The notes beneath the pieces were generated by a model. It saw only the letters and a list, made by a program, of their open reading frames with translations. It was not told where the DNA came from and ran no database searches. The translations under genes and the position numbers were made by a program. A stretch of DNA of 64,000 nt from CAZKCI01 sp964551475 (GTDB lineage Bacteria > Auribacterota > Erginobacteria > Erginobacterales > CAZKCI01): assembly GCA_964551475.1 (NCBI GenBank), contig CAZKCI010000121.1:16202-80201 (forward strand), read 5' to 3'. Below are positions 6,993 through 15,530 of the stretch, piece after piece (within the stretch, counting starts at the first letter, position 1; each line of letters starts with the position of its first letter).

Positions 6993-9850
6993 GCCGAGAC
7001 GGAAAACGCCGCGCCGAGGCGCCCTCCCCCCGCCGGACCCGGTCGGCCGCGGGCCAACAAGCTCCCCCGCTCCAGTTGTCCGCGGCCGGGGGCGTCCTGA
7101 ACAAATTCCGCGCCATCTTCGGGGCCGCGCGCGACCCCATCCTGCTCTTCGCCCTCGGCGAAGATTTTCTCCCGACTGCCATCGTCAATGCCAACCCCGC
7201 GGCGGTCCGTCTCCTCGGCCGCTCGCGCCGGGATCTCCTCCGCCTGAATCCCCTGGAACTGATGGGGACGGAACGGCGGAAGCACGTGGAAGAGATTCGC
7301 GACATCCTGCGCCGGCAGGGGGCCTGCGTCTTCATCGATCGCCTCAGAGCGGCGGATGGAACCGCGCGCGAGGTGGAGGTCAGCCTGACCGTCGTCAAGA
7401 TCGACGGGCGCACCTTCGCGCTCAACATCAGCCGCGACCTCACCGAACAGCGAAAAACCGAACAGGCGCTGCGGGAATCGGAGCAGACCTTCCTCGCCCT
7501 GGCCGAACAGTCTCCGACCATGATCTTCATCAACCAGGGCGGGAAGATCGTCTACGCCAACCCTTCCTGCGAAAAACTGATGGGTTACTCCCGGGCCGAG
7601 TTCTACGCCGACGGCTTCGATTTCCTGAGGCTGATCATGCCGGAACACCATCCCGCTATCCGGGAGAATTTCCAGATCCACCAGAACGGCCAGGAAGTGA
7701 CGCCGATCGAATACGCGCTCCGAACCAAAACCGGGCCCAGGCTGTCGGCGATCACCAGCACCCGCCTGATCTATTTTCGGGGCGGCCGGGCCATCCTGGG
7801 CGTGGTCACCGACATCACCGAGCGCAAACGGGCGGAGGCGGAACTCGAGAACTACCGCCTGAACCTGGAGCAGCTGGTGGAGGAGAGGACGGCGGAGCTC
7901 TCCTCCTCCGAGCAGAAGTTCCGAGCCCTGGTGGACAACATCGCCGTCGGCATTTCCCTGATCAGCCCGGAGATGAGGATAGTGACCCTCAACGCCCAGA
8001 TGCGCCGCTGGTTCCCCGCCGCTGACCCCGCCGCCGCCCCTCTCTGCTATCGCAGTTTCAACAACCCTCCCCGGGACCAGGTCTGCTCCTACTGCCCGAC
8101 CATTCAGACGCTGCGCGACGGACAGGTCCACGAGGCGGTCACCGAGACCCCGGCCGGGGGAGGCATCGTGAACTACCGGGTCATCTCCTCCCCGATCACC
8201 GACTCCCGGGGAAAGGTGATCGCGGCGATCGAGCTGGTGGACGACATCACCGCCCAGCGGCAAACCGAAGAGGAACTGGAGAAATACCGCCGGCGGCTGG
8301 AGGATCTGGTCCGGGAGCGGACCGAGCAGCTGCGCCGGAGCGAGGAGATCTTCCGGATCGCCGCCCAATCCACCAGCGACCTGATCTACGACTGGGACAT
8401 CGGCAGCCAGCGGCTGGAATGGCTGGGCAACATCGACCGGGCGCTGGGGTACGAGTCCGGCGAGTTCCCCCGGACCATCTCGGCCTGGGAAAACGCCATC
8501 CATCCCGAAGACCGGGGGCGGGTGCTGGCCGCCCTCCGGGACCATCTGGAACGCCGCCGGGAGTGGGAGCAGGAATACCGGATCCGCACCAAGGGCGGAT
8601 CATATCGCCACTGGCTGGACCACGGCAGCGCGATCCGGACGGCGGACGGAGCCGCCTCCCGGATGATCGGCTGCTGCGCCGATGTCACCGAGAAAAATCG
8701 GATGGAAGAGGAACTCCTGAAGGCCCAGAAACTCGAGTCGGTGGGACTGCTCGCCGGCGGGATCGCCCATGACTTCAACAACATCCTCACCGGCATACTC
8801 GGCCACATCTCGCTGGGTCGCCTGATCGCCCCTCCCGAATCAAAAATCGCCCGGACCTTGAGCGAAGCGGAGAAGTCCTGCCTCAGGGCGAAAGCCCTGA
8901 CCCAGCAGCTGCTGACCTTCTCCCACGGCGGCGCGCCGGTGAAAAAGGCCGGGCACCTGGGGGCGCTGCTGCAGGAGACGGCGGAGTTTGTCCTGCACGG
9001 ATCGCGCATCAAGGTCCGCCTGGCCGTTGCCGACGACCTCTGGCCGGTGGAGATGGACGAGGGCCAGATTTCGCAGGTGATCAACAACATCGTCCTCAAT
9101 GCCGTCCAAGCCATGCCCGAGGCGGGCACCATCGCCATCCGGGCCGCCAACGTCTTTCTCGACGGGGAATCCGGCCTCCTCCTGAACCCGGGGCCTTATG
9201 TCGAGGTGGAAATCTCCGACCAGGGGGCGGGAATCCCTTCCGAGCATCTCCCGCGGGTCTTCGATCCCTATTTCACCACCAAGCAGAAGGGAAGCGGCCT
9301 GGGCCTGGCCATCGCCTACTCGATCGTCAAGCACCACGGCGGAGTGATCTCGGTCGCGTCGGAGGCGGGCCAGGGCTCCACCTTCATCATCCGTCTGCCC
9401 GCCGCGCCGGGCGCGGCGATCGCGCCGGCGCCGGAGGCGGAGCTGCCTCCGGTGAGGGGGACGGGGAAAATCCTGGTGGTGGACGACGAGGAAACCGTCC
9501 GGAGGGTGGCCACGGAAATCCTTTCCCATCTCGGCTATGAAGCCAAGGATGCCCGGGGATCGTCGGAGGCGATCGAACTCTACGCCCAGGCCCGCGCCGG
9601 GGGGGCGCCCTTTTCGGCGGTGATCATGGATCTGACCATCCCCGGCGACGTCGACGGGGTGGCGGTGGCCTCCAGGATCCTCGAACTCGACCCCGCAGCG
9701 AGGATCATCGTCTCCAGCGGCTATGCCGTCTCCCCGATCATGTCCGACTACGCCGCCCACGGTTTCGTCGGGGCGATCGCCAAGCCCTACCAGATCCGGG
9801 AGCTGAGCGAGGTGCTGGGAAGGGTACTGAATCTGAAATCTGAGATCTGA
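6989..9850 (+). CDS. Hybrid sensor histidine kinase with four PAS domains and a receiver
   Basis: A 953-residue cytoplasmic signalling protein with no obvious membrane segment. Four PAS modules occupy about residues 30-150, 165-285, 305-425 and 450-570, joined by signalling helices. The third contains a CSYC pair within QVCSYCPTIQTL that could bind metal or sense redox. The HisKA H-box is GGIAHDFNNILTGILGH with His594. The ATPase has N-box NNIVLNAVQAM and G-boxes DQGAGIP and GSGLGLAIA. The C-terminal receiver (KILVVDDEE ... VIMDLTIPGDVDG) carries phosphoacceptor Asp881. ATGA overlap ties it to rlmD, but no partner regulator is adjacent. The final residues NLKSEI and the stop lie in a micro-repeat. 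Confidence 0.93.
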   Translation: MSRDGKRRAEAPSPRRTRSAAGQQAPPLQLSAAGGVLNKFRAIFGAARDPILLFALGEDFLPTAIVNANPAAVRLLGRSRRDLLRLNPLELMGTERRKHVEEIRDILRRQGACVFIDRLRAADGTAREVEVSLTVVKIDGRTFALNISRDLTEQRKTEQALRESEQTFLALAEQSPTMIFINQGGKIVYANPSCEKLMGYSRAEFYADGFDFLRLIMPEHHPAIRENFQIHQNGQEVTPIEYALRTKTGPRLSAITSTRLIYFRGGRAILGVVTDITERKRAEAELENYRLNLEQLVEERTAELSSSEQKFRALVDNIAVGISLISPEMRIVTLNAQMRRWFPAADPAAAPLCYRSFNNPPRDQVCSYCPTIQTLRDGQVHEAVTETPAGGGIVNYRVISSPITDSRGKVIAAIELVDDITAQRQTEEELEKYRRRLEDLVRERTEQLRRSEEIFRIAAQSTSDLIYDWDIGSQRLEWLGNIDRALGYESGEFPRTISAWENAIHPEDRGRVLAALRDHLERRREWEQEYRIRTKGGSYRHWLDHGSAIRTADGAASRMIGCCADVTEKNRMEEELLKAQKLESVGLLAGGIAHDFNNILTGILGHISLGRLIAPPESKIARTLSEAEKSCLRAKALTQQLLTFSHGGAPVKKAGHLGALLQETAEFVLHGSRIKVRLAVADDLWPVEMDEGQISQVINNIVLNAVQAMPEAGTIAIRAANVFLDGESGLLLNPGPYVEVEISDQGAGIPSEHLPRVFDPYFTTKQKGSGLGLAIAYSIVKHHGGVISVASEAGQGSTFIIRLPAAPGAAIAPAPEAELPPVRGTGKILVVDDEETVRRVATEILSHLGYEAKDARGSSEAIELYAQARAGGAPFSAVIMDLTIPGDVDGVAVASRILELDPAARIIVSSGYAVSPIMSDYAAHGFVGAIAKPYQIRELSEVLGRVLNLKSEI

Positions 9851-9861
9851 GATCTGAGATT
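9836..9861. repeat. Micro-repeat tract (ATCTGAGATCTGA type)
   Basis: Four near-copies of ATCTGAGATCTGA begin inside the last codons of the histidine kinase gene and supply its TGA stop. The same word family fills 11375-11492 and 58600-58728. Confidence 0.7.
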
Positions 9862-9862
9862 T

Positions 9863-11329
9863 TTATTCGCTCCACCTCCCGGCCATCAACTCGCCGTCCT
9901 CCCCGTCCACCTCCCCGTCTCCGTTAAGATCGGCCGGGCCCGATCCCGTCCCGAAGGCGCTCATCAGAATCCCGTAGTCCCGGCTGTCCACCACGCCGTC
10001 GTCGTTGAGATCGGCGTCGATCGGACGGAGCAGGATCGCCGCGGCATGGGGCGGGAGAGTCAGCGAATCGACGGAGGCAAAGGACAGGCTTCCGGAGGGG
10101 AGGCCGTTCTCCGGGACCGCCCCTCCCCCGCTCGCCGAGACCAGGCGGAAACTCCCGCCCAGATCGGAGATCTGCCGAGTCGCCTCCGCAGGGTTCACCA
10201 GCACTAATCCTTCCTCGTAATCGCGGCGATAGACGTTCCAGGACGAGTCATAAAGACCGGCGACGGCGGCGGGAATCTCCCCGAGGTAGCCGCCGAGGTC
10301 GATCTCGTATTCAGGGAACCACTCGCAGTCCACCTCCGCCCCGGAGAGCGTGACGTAGGTCTGGTTCCCCTTGATCAGAAGGCAGCAACCGACGAGAAAC
10401 ATCCTCTCCCGATAGTCGGCGACGGGGGGATCGCACTCGAGAAGCAGGATCTTCCCGGCCCGGGCGAGGGCGAGCAGGCGGTCCATCTGGAGGACCCAGT
10501 CGGAGGGATCATAATAATCCCCCGGCCCCCATTCGCCGAAACCCTCGTTCATGCCTCCGTCGCCCAGGGCGGCGTAATCGGTGGCGTCCCAACCCGTCAC
10601 CAGGCCGCCCAGATTGGGGAGAAAATAGAAGTTCTCGGTTTGGGCGGCGAAGGCGGACCGGATGCAGGAAGCATACGATTCCAGGTGGGGTATCCAGCCG
10701 GCGAGGCAGGCATCCACGTCGTTGAACCAGGGATGGGCGCTCGCCACCTGTCCGAAGTAGCCGTCGATGGTGAAGGAATCGGCGAAGACGCCGTCGCACT
10801 CGGTCCGCCGCATCTTCGTGAGGCAGGAGGCGACCCAGTACTCAGGATAGCCGGTGGAGGGAGCGGACCCGTTGCATGTGATGTCCATGACATACCATCC
10901 CCAGCCGCTCTGATGGACTCTCTCCCCTCCCCAGAGAACGAACCAGTCGTCCTGGCCGGAGACCGGTCCCGCGCCGGCATAGGAGCGAAAATCGGCTAGG
11001 CCGTCGTCCCAGTCCTGAACCCAGTCGTCTCCGTCGATGAAATGAAACGGTCCCTGGCCGAGGCCGAGCTGATAATGGAGGACAAGAAAATCCCGGTTGT
11101 GGCTCCGCAAAGTCCTGGCTTCGGAGAGGAGAGCCTTCTGGCAGCCGGCATAATGGGTGGCGGCGAATCGCCACTGTTCGTCCGTAAGCCAGGAAGGAAG
11201 CTGGTCGTAGAAAACGCGGATCTCCTCCCGGGTGTCGGGAAAGGGTCGGCGCGCGGCCGGGGAGAGGGGGGGAAGCGCGAACAGCGCCAGAATCATGGAG
11301 GAAAAGGCAACCGGCCGTCGAGCGATCAT
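9863..11329 (-). CDS. Secreted putative glycoside hydrolase with C-terminal dockerin
   Basis: A 488-residue exported protein. The signal peptide is residues 1-20 (MIARRPVAFSSMILALFALP). A roughly 400-residue catalytic-looking region follows, with TIM-barrel-like segments (RDFLVLHYQLGLGQG, CDGVFADSFTIDGYFG, LLLECDPPVADYRERM) resembling putative GHL-type glycosidases; acidic residues in DGVFADSF and LLECD are candidates for catalysis. Residues 435-488 are a type I dockerin with two calcium-binding repeats (DLNDDGVVDSRDYGILM and DLNGDGEVDGEDGELM). The start chosen has GGAGAGGGAGG just upstream. The dockerin suggests docking to a cohesin, and the divergently related protein next door (11505-12791) has a cohesin-like N-terminus. 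Confidence 0.7.
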   Translation of the reverse strand: MIARRPVAFSSMILALFALPPLSPAARRPFPDTREEIRVFYDQLPSWLTDEQWRFAATHYAGCQKALLSEARTLRSHNRDFLVLHYQLGLGQGPFHFIDGDDWVQDWDDGLADFRSYAGAGPVSGQDDWFVLWGGERVHQSGWGWYVMDITCNGSAPSTGYPEYWVASCLTKMRRTECDGVFADSFTIDGYFGQVASAHPWFNDVDACLAGWIPHLESYASCIRSAFAAQTENFYFLPNLGGLVTGWDATDYAALGDGGMNEGFGEWGPGDYYDPSDWVLQMDRLLALARAGKILLLECDPPVADYRERMFLVGCCLLIKGNQTYVTLSGAEVDCEWFPEYEIDLGGYLGEIPAAVAGLYDSSWNVYRRDYEEGLVLVNPAEATRQISDLGGSFRLVSASGGGAVPENGLPSGSLSFASVDSLTLPPHAAAILLRPIDADLNDDGVVDSRDYGILMSAFGTGSGPADLNGDGEVDGEDGELMAGRWSE

Positions 11330-11348
11330 GCCTCCCTCTCCGAACACA

Positions 11349-11492
11349 GCGATCAGTAATCAGTGATCAGTGATTTCAACTTTCAGATTTGAGATCTCAG
11401 ATTTGAGGTCTGAAATTTGAGATCTGAAATCTGAGATCTGAAATTTGAAATCTGAGATCTGAAATTTGAAATCTGAGATTTGAGATTTGAGA
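11349..11492. repeat. Micro-repeat block (ATCAGTGATC, then GATTTGAGATCTGAAA)
   Basis: First a short tract of ATCAGT(A/G)ATCAGTGATC (11349-11372), then about ten degenerate copies of GA(T/A)(T/C)TGAGATCTGAAATTT (11378-11492). Because the words are near-palindromic the DNA can fold in many registers. No gene is present between 11330 and 11504. Confidence 0.85.
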
Positions 11493-11504
11493 TTCCGGAT
11501 CTCC

Positions 11505-12791
11505 TCACCTGCTCAACGGTATATCTCCCGCCTGGCCGAAGTAGAAGGACGTGTCCTCCCTGACCTCCCAGAACCCCGTCTCGGGGTGAAAGCAGCCCAT
11601 CCGCGCCGTTCCCCCCGTCCCCGTGTAATCGGCCGGAACGGGGATGTCTCCGGCGACGCCCGAAAACACCCGGGTGACGCCGCGAACCGTCCAGAGACCG
11701 CTCTCCGGCCGAAAGAGAGCGACGTCGGCCAAGCCGTTGCCGTCATAATCGGCGGGTATGGGAACATCGCCGGAACGGCCGAAGTTGAGTCGGGTGAGAT
11801 TCCTCACCGCCCAGAGGCCGGCGGAGGGGCGAAAGATCGCCGCTTCGGCTCTCCCGTCATGGTCGAAGTCCGCCGGAACGGGATAGTCGTCGGAGTTTCC
11901 AAAAAAGAAGCGGGTGAGGTTTCTCACCGCCCACCTTCCGTCCGCGGGGCGATAGACGGCGATGTCGCACGATCCGTCTCCCGACCAATCCCCCGGCACG
12001 GGAAGGTCGGAAGCACCCCCGAAATAGATTCGCGCGCCGGTTTTCACGGCCCAGAGGCCGGAAGAGATGCGGTAGACCGCGGCCTCGGCCTTGCCGTCGC
12101 CGGTGTAGTCGCCGGGCGCGGGGATATCGCCGGAAGAACCGAGATAAAAAGAGGTGACTCCCCGGACCGCCCAGAGACCGATGCCGGGACGAAAGAGAAC
12201 CGCCTCGGCGGCCGGGTCGGCGTCGTAATCGGAGCTCTCCCCCCGCGGCGGCGGAAAGACCCGATAGCTTCCCCCCCAGACCGCGGAGAGGAGATCGGTC
12301 CCCAGGCCGTCGTCCCTGATCGCGTTGGAATCCCCTCCCGCTCCGGGGGCGAGGAAATAATACGTGAGCGCTATCGGGGAAAAGCATCGGACGGGCGTGG
12401 CCAGGATATCGGCTACGGCCACCGCGCTGCCGTTGAGGGCGGTCTGATGGGGAGTCCCGACCACCACCTGAACTCTCCCGTCCCCGAAAGTCGAGCGGGC
12501 CAGAAAACGAAATTGTCCCGGTCCGGGAGGATCGGCGACGTTCGGGGTCACGGAGTCGATGCGGAGAGACGCCGGGTCGTAGATCAGAATCGGGTCGGCG
12601 ACGACCACGGACTCCCCCTGTGTGTCCATCGCCATCCGGAACGGGGAAGGGACGCCGTAATACATGCTTCCCGCGCCGGGATCAAGGCTCAAGGTGGCGG
12701 CGATAGCGCCGGCGGGGAGGGAGAGCGACAGGAAAGCGGCGATGACCCGACGGAAGAGAATCCTCGTCGTCAATCCGGGGCGGATGCGCAT
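11505..12791 (-). CDS. Secreted protein with cohesin-like domain and six FG-GAP-like repeats
   Basis: Starting at the ATG of MRIRPGLTTRILF, a signal peptide of about 30 residues (ending PAGAIA) is followed by a 150-residue beta-rich domain (TLSLDPGAGSMYYGVPSPFR, VVVADPILIYDPASLRIDSV) that resembles bacterial cohesins. From about residue 190 there are six 38-39-residue repeats (DYTGDGKAEAAVYRISSGLW and similar) ending in GDIPLSR. The repeat domain closely matches the C-terminus of the protein at 1020-3257. A longer upstream start (12857) is possible but lies in a repeat tract. It may be a surface adaptor for dockerin-tagged enzymes such as the neighbouring glycosidase; that is inference. Confidence 0.7.
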   Translation of the reverse strand: MRIRPGLTTRILFRRVIAAFLSLSLPAGAIAATLSLDPGAGSMYYGVPSPFRMAMDTQGESVVVADPILIYDPASLRIDSVTPNVADPPGPGQFRFLARSTFGDGRVQVVVGTPHQTALNGSAVAVADILATPVRCFSPIALTYYFLAPGAGGDSNAIRDDGLGTDLLSAVWGGSYRVFPPPRGESSDYDADPAAEAVLFRPGIGLWAVRGVTSFYLGSSGDIPAPGDYTGDGKAEAAVYRISSGLWAVKTGARIYFGGASDLPVPGDWSGDGSCDIAVYRPADGRWAVRNLTRFFFGNSDDYPVPADFDHDGRAEAAIFRPSAGLWAVRNLTRLNFGRSGDVPIPADYDGNGLADVALFRPESGLWTVRGVTRVFSGVAGDIPVPADYTGTGGTARMGCFHPETGFWEVREDTSFYFGQAGDIPLSR

Positions 12792-12848
12792 ACTAATAGT
12801 TAGCACGCGAGAAGGGGGAAAGCAAATCAAGGAAGGGGTGTTTCTCCC

Positions 12849-12888
12849 ATTCACCATTCACCATTCCCTATTCCCCATTCACTATCTG
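12849..12888. repeat. Micro-repeat tract (CATTCAC type)
   Basis: Five degenerate copies of ATTCACC/ATTCCC(T/C) run between the secreted-protein gene and pstB. No complementary arm is visible. Confidence 0.65.
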
Positions 12889-12891
12889 TTC

Positions 12892-13653
12892 CTAGGAGAT
12901 CGTCCCCCCGATGTACTCCCGGGTCATCTCCTTCTGGGGGTTCCGAAAGATCTCCTGGGCGGGACCGGCTTCGATCAGTTCGCCGAGGTAGAGAAAGACG
13001 ACGTAATCGGCGAGCCTTTTCGCCTGGCGGAGGATGTGGGTGACGATGACGATGGTGTAGTCGTCCTTGAGCTCGAGAAACCTCTGCTCGATTTTCCGGC
13101 TCGACTTGGGATCGAGCGCGGAAGTGGGCTCGTCGCCCAGGATGATCTCGGGCTCCACCGCCAGCCCCCGGGCCAGGCAAAGCCTCTGCTGCTGCCCCAC
13201 GGAAAGGCGCGAAGCGGGTTGGGAGAGGCGGTCCTTCACTTCCTCCCAGAGATCGGCTTCCCGGAGATATCTCTCGACCAGCGGGACGAGGATCTTGCGG
13301 CTCCTCGTCCCGTGGATGCGGGGGCCGTAGGCGACATTGTCGTAGATCGACATCGGGAGCACGAAAGGGCGCTGGGAGAGGAGGCCCATCTTCTTGCGGA
13401 TCGCCGTCACCTCGACCCGCGGATCGAAGATGTTCTCCCCGTCCACCACGATCTCCCCGGAAATCCGCGCCCCCTCCACCAGATCGATCATCCGGTTGAA
13501 GGACTTGAGCAGAGTCGATTTGCCGCAGCCGGAGGGGCCGATGATCGCGGTGATCTTCTTCTCCGGGATCTCCACCGAGATGTTCTTGAGGGCGGGGGCG
13601 GGACCGTAAGAGACGGAGAGGTTGCGAACACTGATATGGGTCTTGAAGTCCAT
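12892..13653 (-). CDS. pstB: Phosphate ABC transporter ATP-binding protein PstB
   Basis: A 253-residue ABC ATPase. Walker A is GPSGCGKSTLLKSFNRM, where the FNRM extension is typical of PstB. The Q-loop is near KKMGLLSQRP, the signature is LSVGQQQRLCLARGLA, and Walker B is IILGDEPTSALDP, followed by the H-loop IVTHIL. It would energise phosphate import through PstC/PstA. Start ATG 13653 (MDFKTHISVRNLSVSYGP) is chosen because upstream codons fall in a repeat tract. It is the last gene of pstS-pstC-pstA-pstB; no phoU follows. Confidence 0.95.
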   Translation of the reverse strand: MDFKTHISVRNLSVSYGPAPALKNISVEIPEKKITAIIGPSGCGKSTLLKSFNRMIDLVEGARISGEIVVDGENIFDPRVEVTAIRKKMGLLSQRPFVLPMSIYDNVAYGPRIHGTRSRKILVPLVERYLREADLWEEVKDRLSQPASRLSVGQQQRLCLARGLAVEPEIILGDEPTSALDPKSSRKIEQRFLELKDDYTIVIVTHILRQAKRLADYVVFLYLGELIEAGPAQEIFRNPQKEMTREYIGGTIS

Positions 13654-13686
13654 TTTACGTGTTACGTGCAACGTGCCACGTGCCAC
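13654..13686. repeat. Micro-repeat tract (ACGTGYNAC type)
   Basis: Four or five near-copies of TACGTGCAACGTGCCACGTG lie between pstA and pstB, directly before the pstB start codon. Confidence 0.65.
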
Positions 13687-13738
13687 GGCCACCCTGGCAG
13701 CGGTTCATCGCCTTTCTCCGGTTTCACTCCGCCCTTAT

Positions 13739-14590
13739 CTATCTGACCACATGCCTCGTAAACTTCCTGGCCAGGAGACGGGATAGTAGACTGATCAGAA
13801 GAATGAGTAAAGTGAGGATGAGGGCGGAGGCGTAGGCCCGCTCCCGGACCTCCGGGATGGGCGTGCCGAGCTGGAAGAAGACGGCCAGCGGCAGCGTCGC
13901 CGCCGGGCGCAGGAGCGAGGTGGGAAGAGCGTCGGTAAACCCGGCGGTGAGTATGACCGAGGCGGCGTCGCCGATCCCCCGCCCGAAGGCCAAGAGGATC
14001 GCGGTCACAATCCCGGGAAGGCTTTGGCGGACGAGGACCTTGAGAGCGGTTTCCAGCCTGGTCGCGCCCAGTGAATAAGACGCTTCGCCGAGCTCGGGCG
14101 GGGACAGCCTCATCACCTCGTCCATCGCCCGGCACATGATCGGCAGGACGAGGAGCGCGACCGTCAGGATCCCGGCCAGGAGCGAGGCCTTGAGTCCCAG
14201 GGCGATCATCAGCGTGAAACCGAAGGCCCCGTAGACGATGGAAGGCACCCCCCAGAGAACGTCCAGCGAAAAACGGGTGAAGCGGGCGAGGGGCGCGCGG
14301 GGATGGGAGTAGACGTTCAGGTAGAGAACGATCGGAAGGCTCAAGGCCAGGGCGAGTATCGTCGCCCCCCCGGCCAGGAAGAGCGATCCGAGGATGGCGT
14401 TGAGCACCCCTCCCTCCTTCCCGAGATAGTATCCCCCTTTCGGCGTCTGTGTGATCATCGCTAGGGTCAGGGCGGGAAGGCCCTCGACCACCACCGTGGC
14501 GATGATCAGACCCAGGGTGAGGAAGATGACGACCGTGGAGGCGATCATCAGCCCCCGGAAGATCCCCTCTTCGATTTTTCTCCCGTTCAT
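13739..14590 (-). CDS. pstA: Phosphate ABC transporter permease PstA
   Basis: A 283-residue integral membrane permease with six predicted helices, beginning with IASTVVIFLTLGLIIATVVV. The EAA-loop region (RLSPPELGEASYSLGATRLE) is where PstB docks. GGAGAGVPS-like content is represented here by LWGVPSIVYGAFGF. It follows pstC with 1 bp between stop and start, indicating translational coupling. It works with PstC as the channel for periplasmic phosphate delivered by PstS. Confidence 0.93.
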   Translation of the reverse strand: MNGRKIEEGIFRGLMIASTVVIFLTLGLIIATVVVEGLPALTLAMITQTPKGGYYLGKEGGVLNAILGSLFLAGGATILALALSLPIVLYLNVYSHPRAPLARFTRFSLDVLWGVPSIVYGAFGFTLMIALGLKASLLAGILTVALLVLPIMCRAMDEVMRLSPPELGEASYSLGATRLETALKVLVRQSLPGIVTAILLAFGRGIGDAASVILTAGFTDALPTSLLRPAATLPLAVFFQLGTPIPEVRERAYASALILTLLILLISLLSRLLARKFTRHVVR

Positions 14591-14591
14591 G

Positions 14592-15488
14592 TCATTCGAT
14601 CCTGGCCTGGATCCTCTTCAGGATCAGGCGGGAGACGACGATGAAAAAGATCACCACGGCGAAGAGGACCAGGGCAGAGAAGAGCAAGGCCGAGTCGTAG
14701 AGGGGGATGGAGAGCATCTCCCCGTAGTTGTTGGCGATCAGGGCCGGCAGAGGATAGGCGGGGTCGAAGACCCCCCGGGGGACGATCGGGACGTTTCCCG
14801 CCACCATCAGGACAGCCATGGTTTCCCCGAAGGCGCGGGAGATGCCCAAAACCACCGCCGCGATGATCCCGGGGAGGGCCCGCCGCAGGACCACGAACTT
14901 GACGGTCTGGAAACGGGTGGCCCCCAGGGCGAGCGAGGCCTCGCGCACCTCGCCGGGGACGGAGCGGAAGACCTCGACCGAGACGTGGATGATCACCGGA
15001 AAGATCATGATCGCCAGGACCGCCCCCCCGGCGAGAACGCAGTAGCCGGTGGAATAGGAACCGAAGAAGGGGGCGATCCGGCCGTTGATCAGGGGGACGA
15101 TCACCAGCACTCCCCACAGGCCGTAGACCACCGAGGGTATGCCGGCGAGAACGTCCACCAGGGGGCGGGAGAGCTCGCGGATCAGGCGGGGGGCGTATTC
15201 CGAGAAGTAGACCGCGGAGAGGAGGCAGAGGGGGACGGCGATCACGATGGCCACGGCGGTCACCCAGACCGTCCCCAGGAGGAAGGGGAGAAATCCGAAC
15301 TCGCCCTGGCTCGGGCGCCAGGCGGAGGAGAAGAGGAGGGAGGAAAGCGGCCGCAGGGAGAGGATGGGCCAGGATTTAACCAACAGGCCGGCGACGACCA
15401 GAAAAAGGATCACGCCCACCGAGAGGGTGACGGCCAGCATGCCGCTTCGAGCGATGCGGTCCTTAATGAGCCGGTAGGCAATCATCAC
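14592..15488 (-). CDS. pstC: Phosphate ABC transporter permease PstC
   Basis: A 298-residue permease with six membrane helices, the first at about residues 16-38 (MLAVTLSVGVILFLVVAGLL). The EAA-loop sequence is SVPGEVREASLALGATRFQ, and the family-typical LAGIPSVVYGLWG occurs in the middle. It lies between pstS and pstA in the order expected for Pst operons. Confidence 0.93.
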   Translation of the reverse strand: MMIAYRLIKDRIARSGMLAVTLSVGVILFLVVAGLLVKSWPILSLRPLSSLLFSSAWRPSQGEFGFLPFLLGTVWVTAVAIVIAVPLCLLSAVYFSEYAPRLIRELSRPLVDVLAGIPSVVYGLWGVLVIVPLINGRIAPFFGSYSTGYCVLAGGAVLAIMIFPVIIHVSVEVFRSVPGEVREASLALGATRFQTVKFVVLRRALPGIIAAVVLGISRAFGETMAVLMVAGNVPIVPRGVFDPAYPLPALIANNYGEMLSIPLYDSALLFSALVLFAVVIFFIVVSRLILKRIQARIE

Positions 15489-15530
15489 TCACCAATATAT
15501 ATCCGAAACTCGGATTTCGAATTTAATCTC

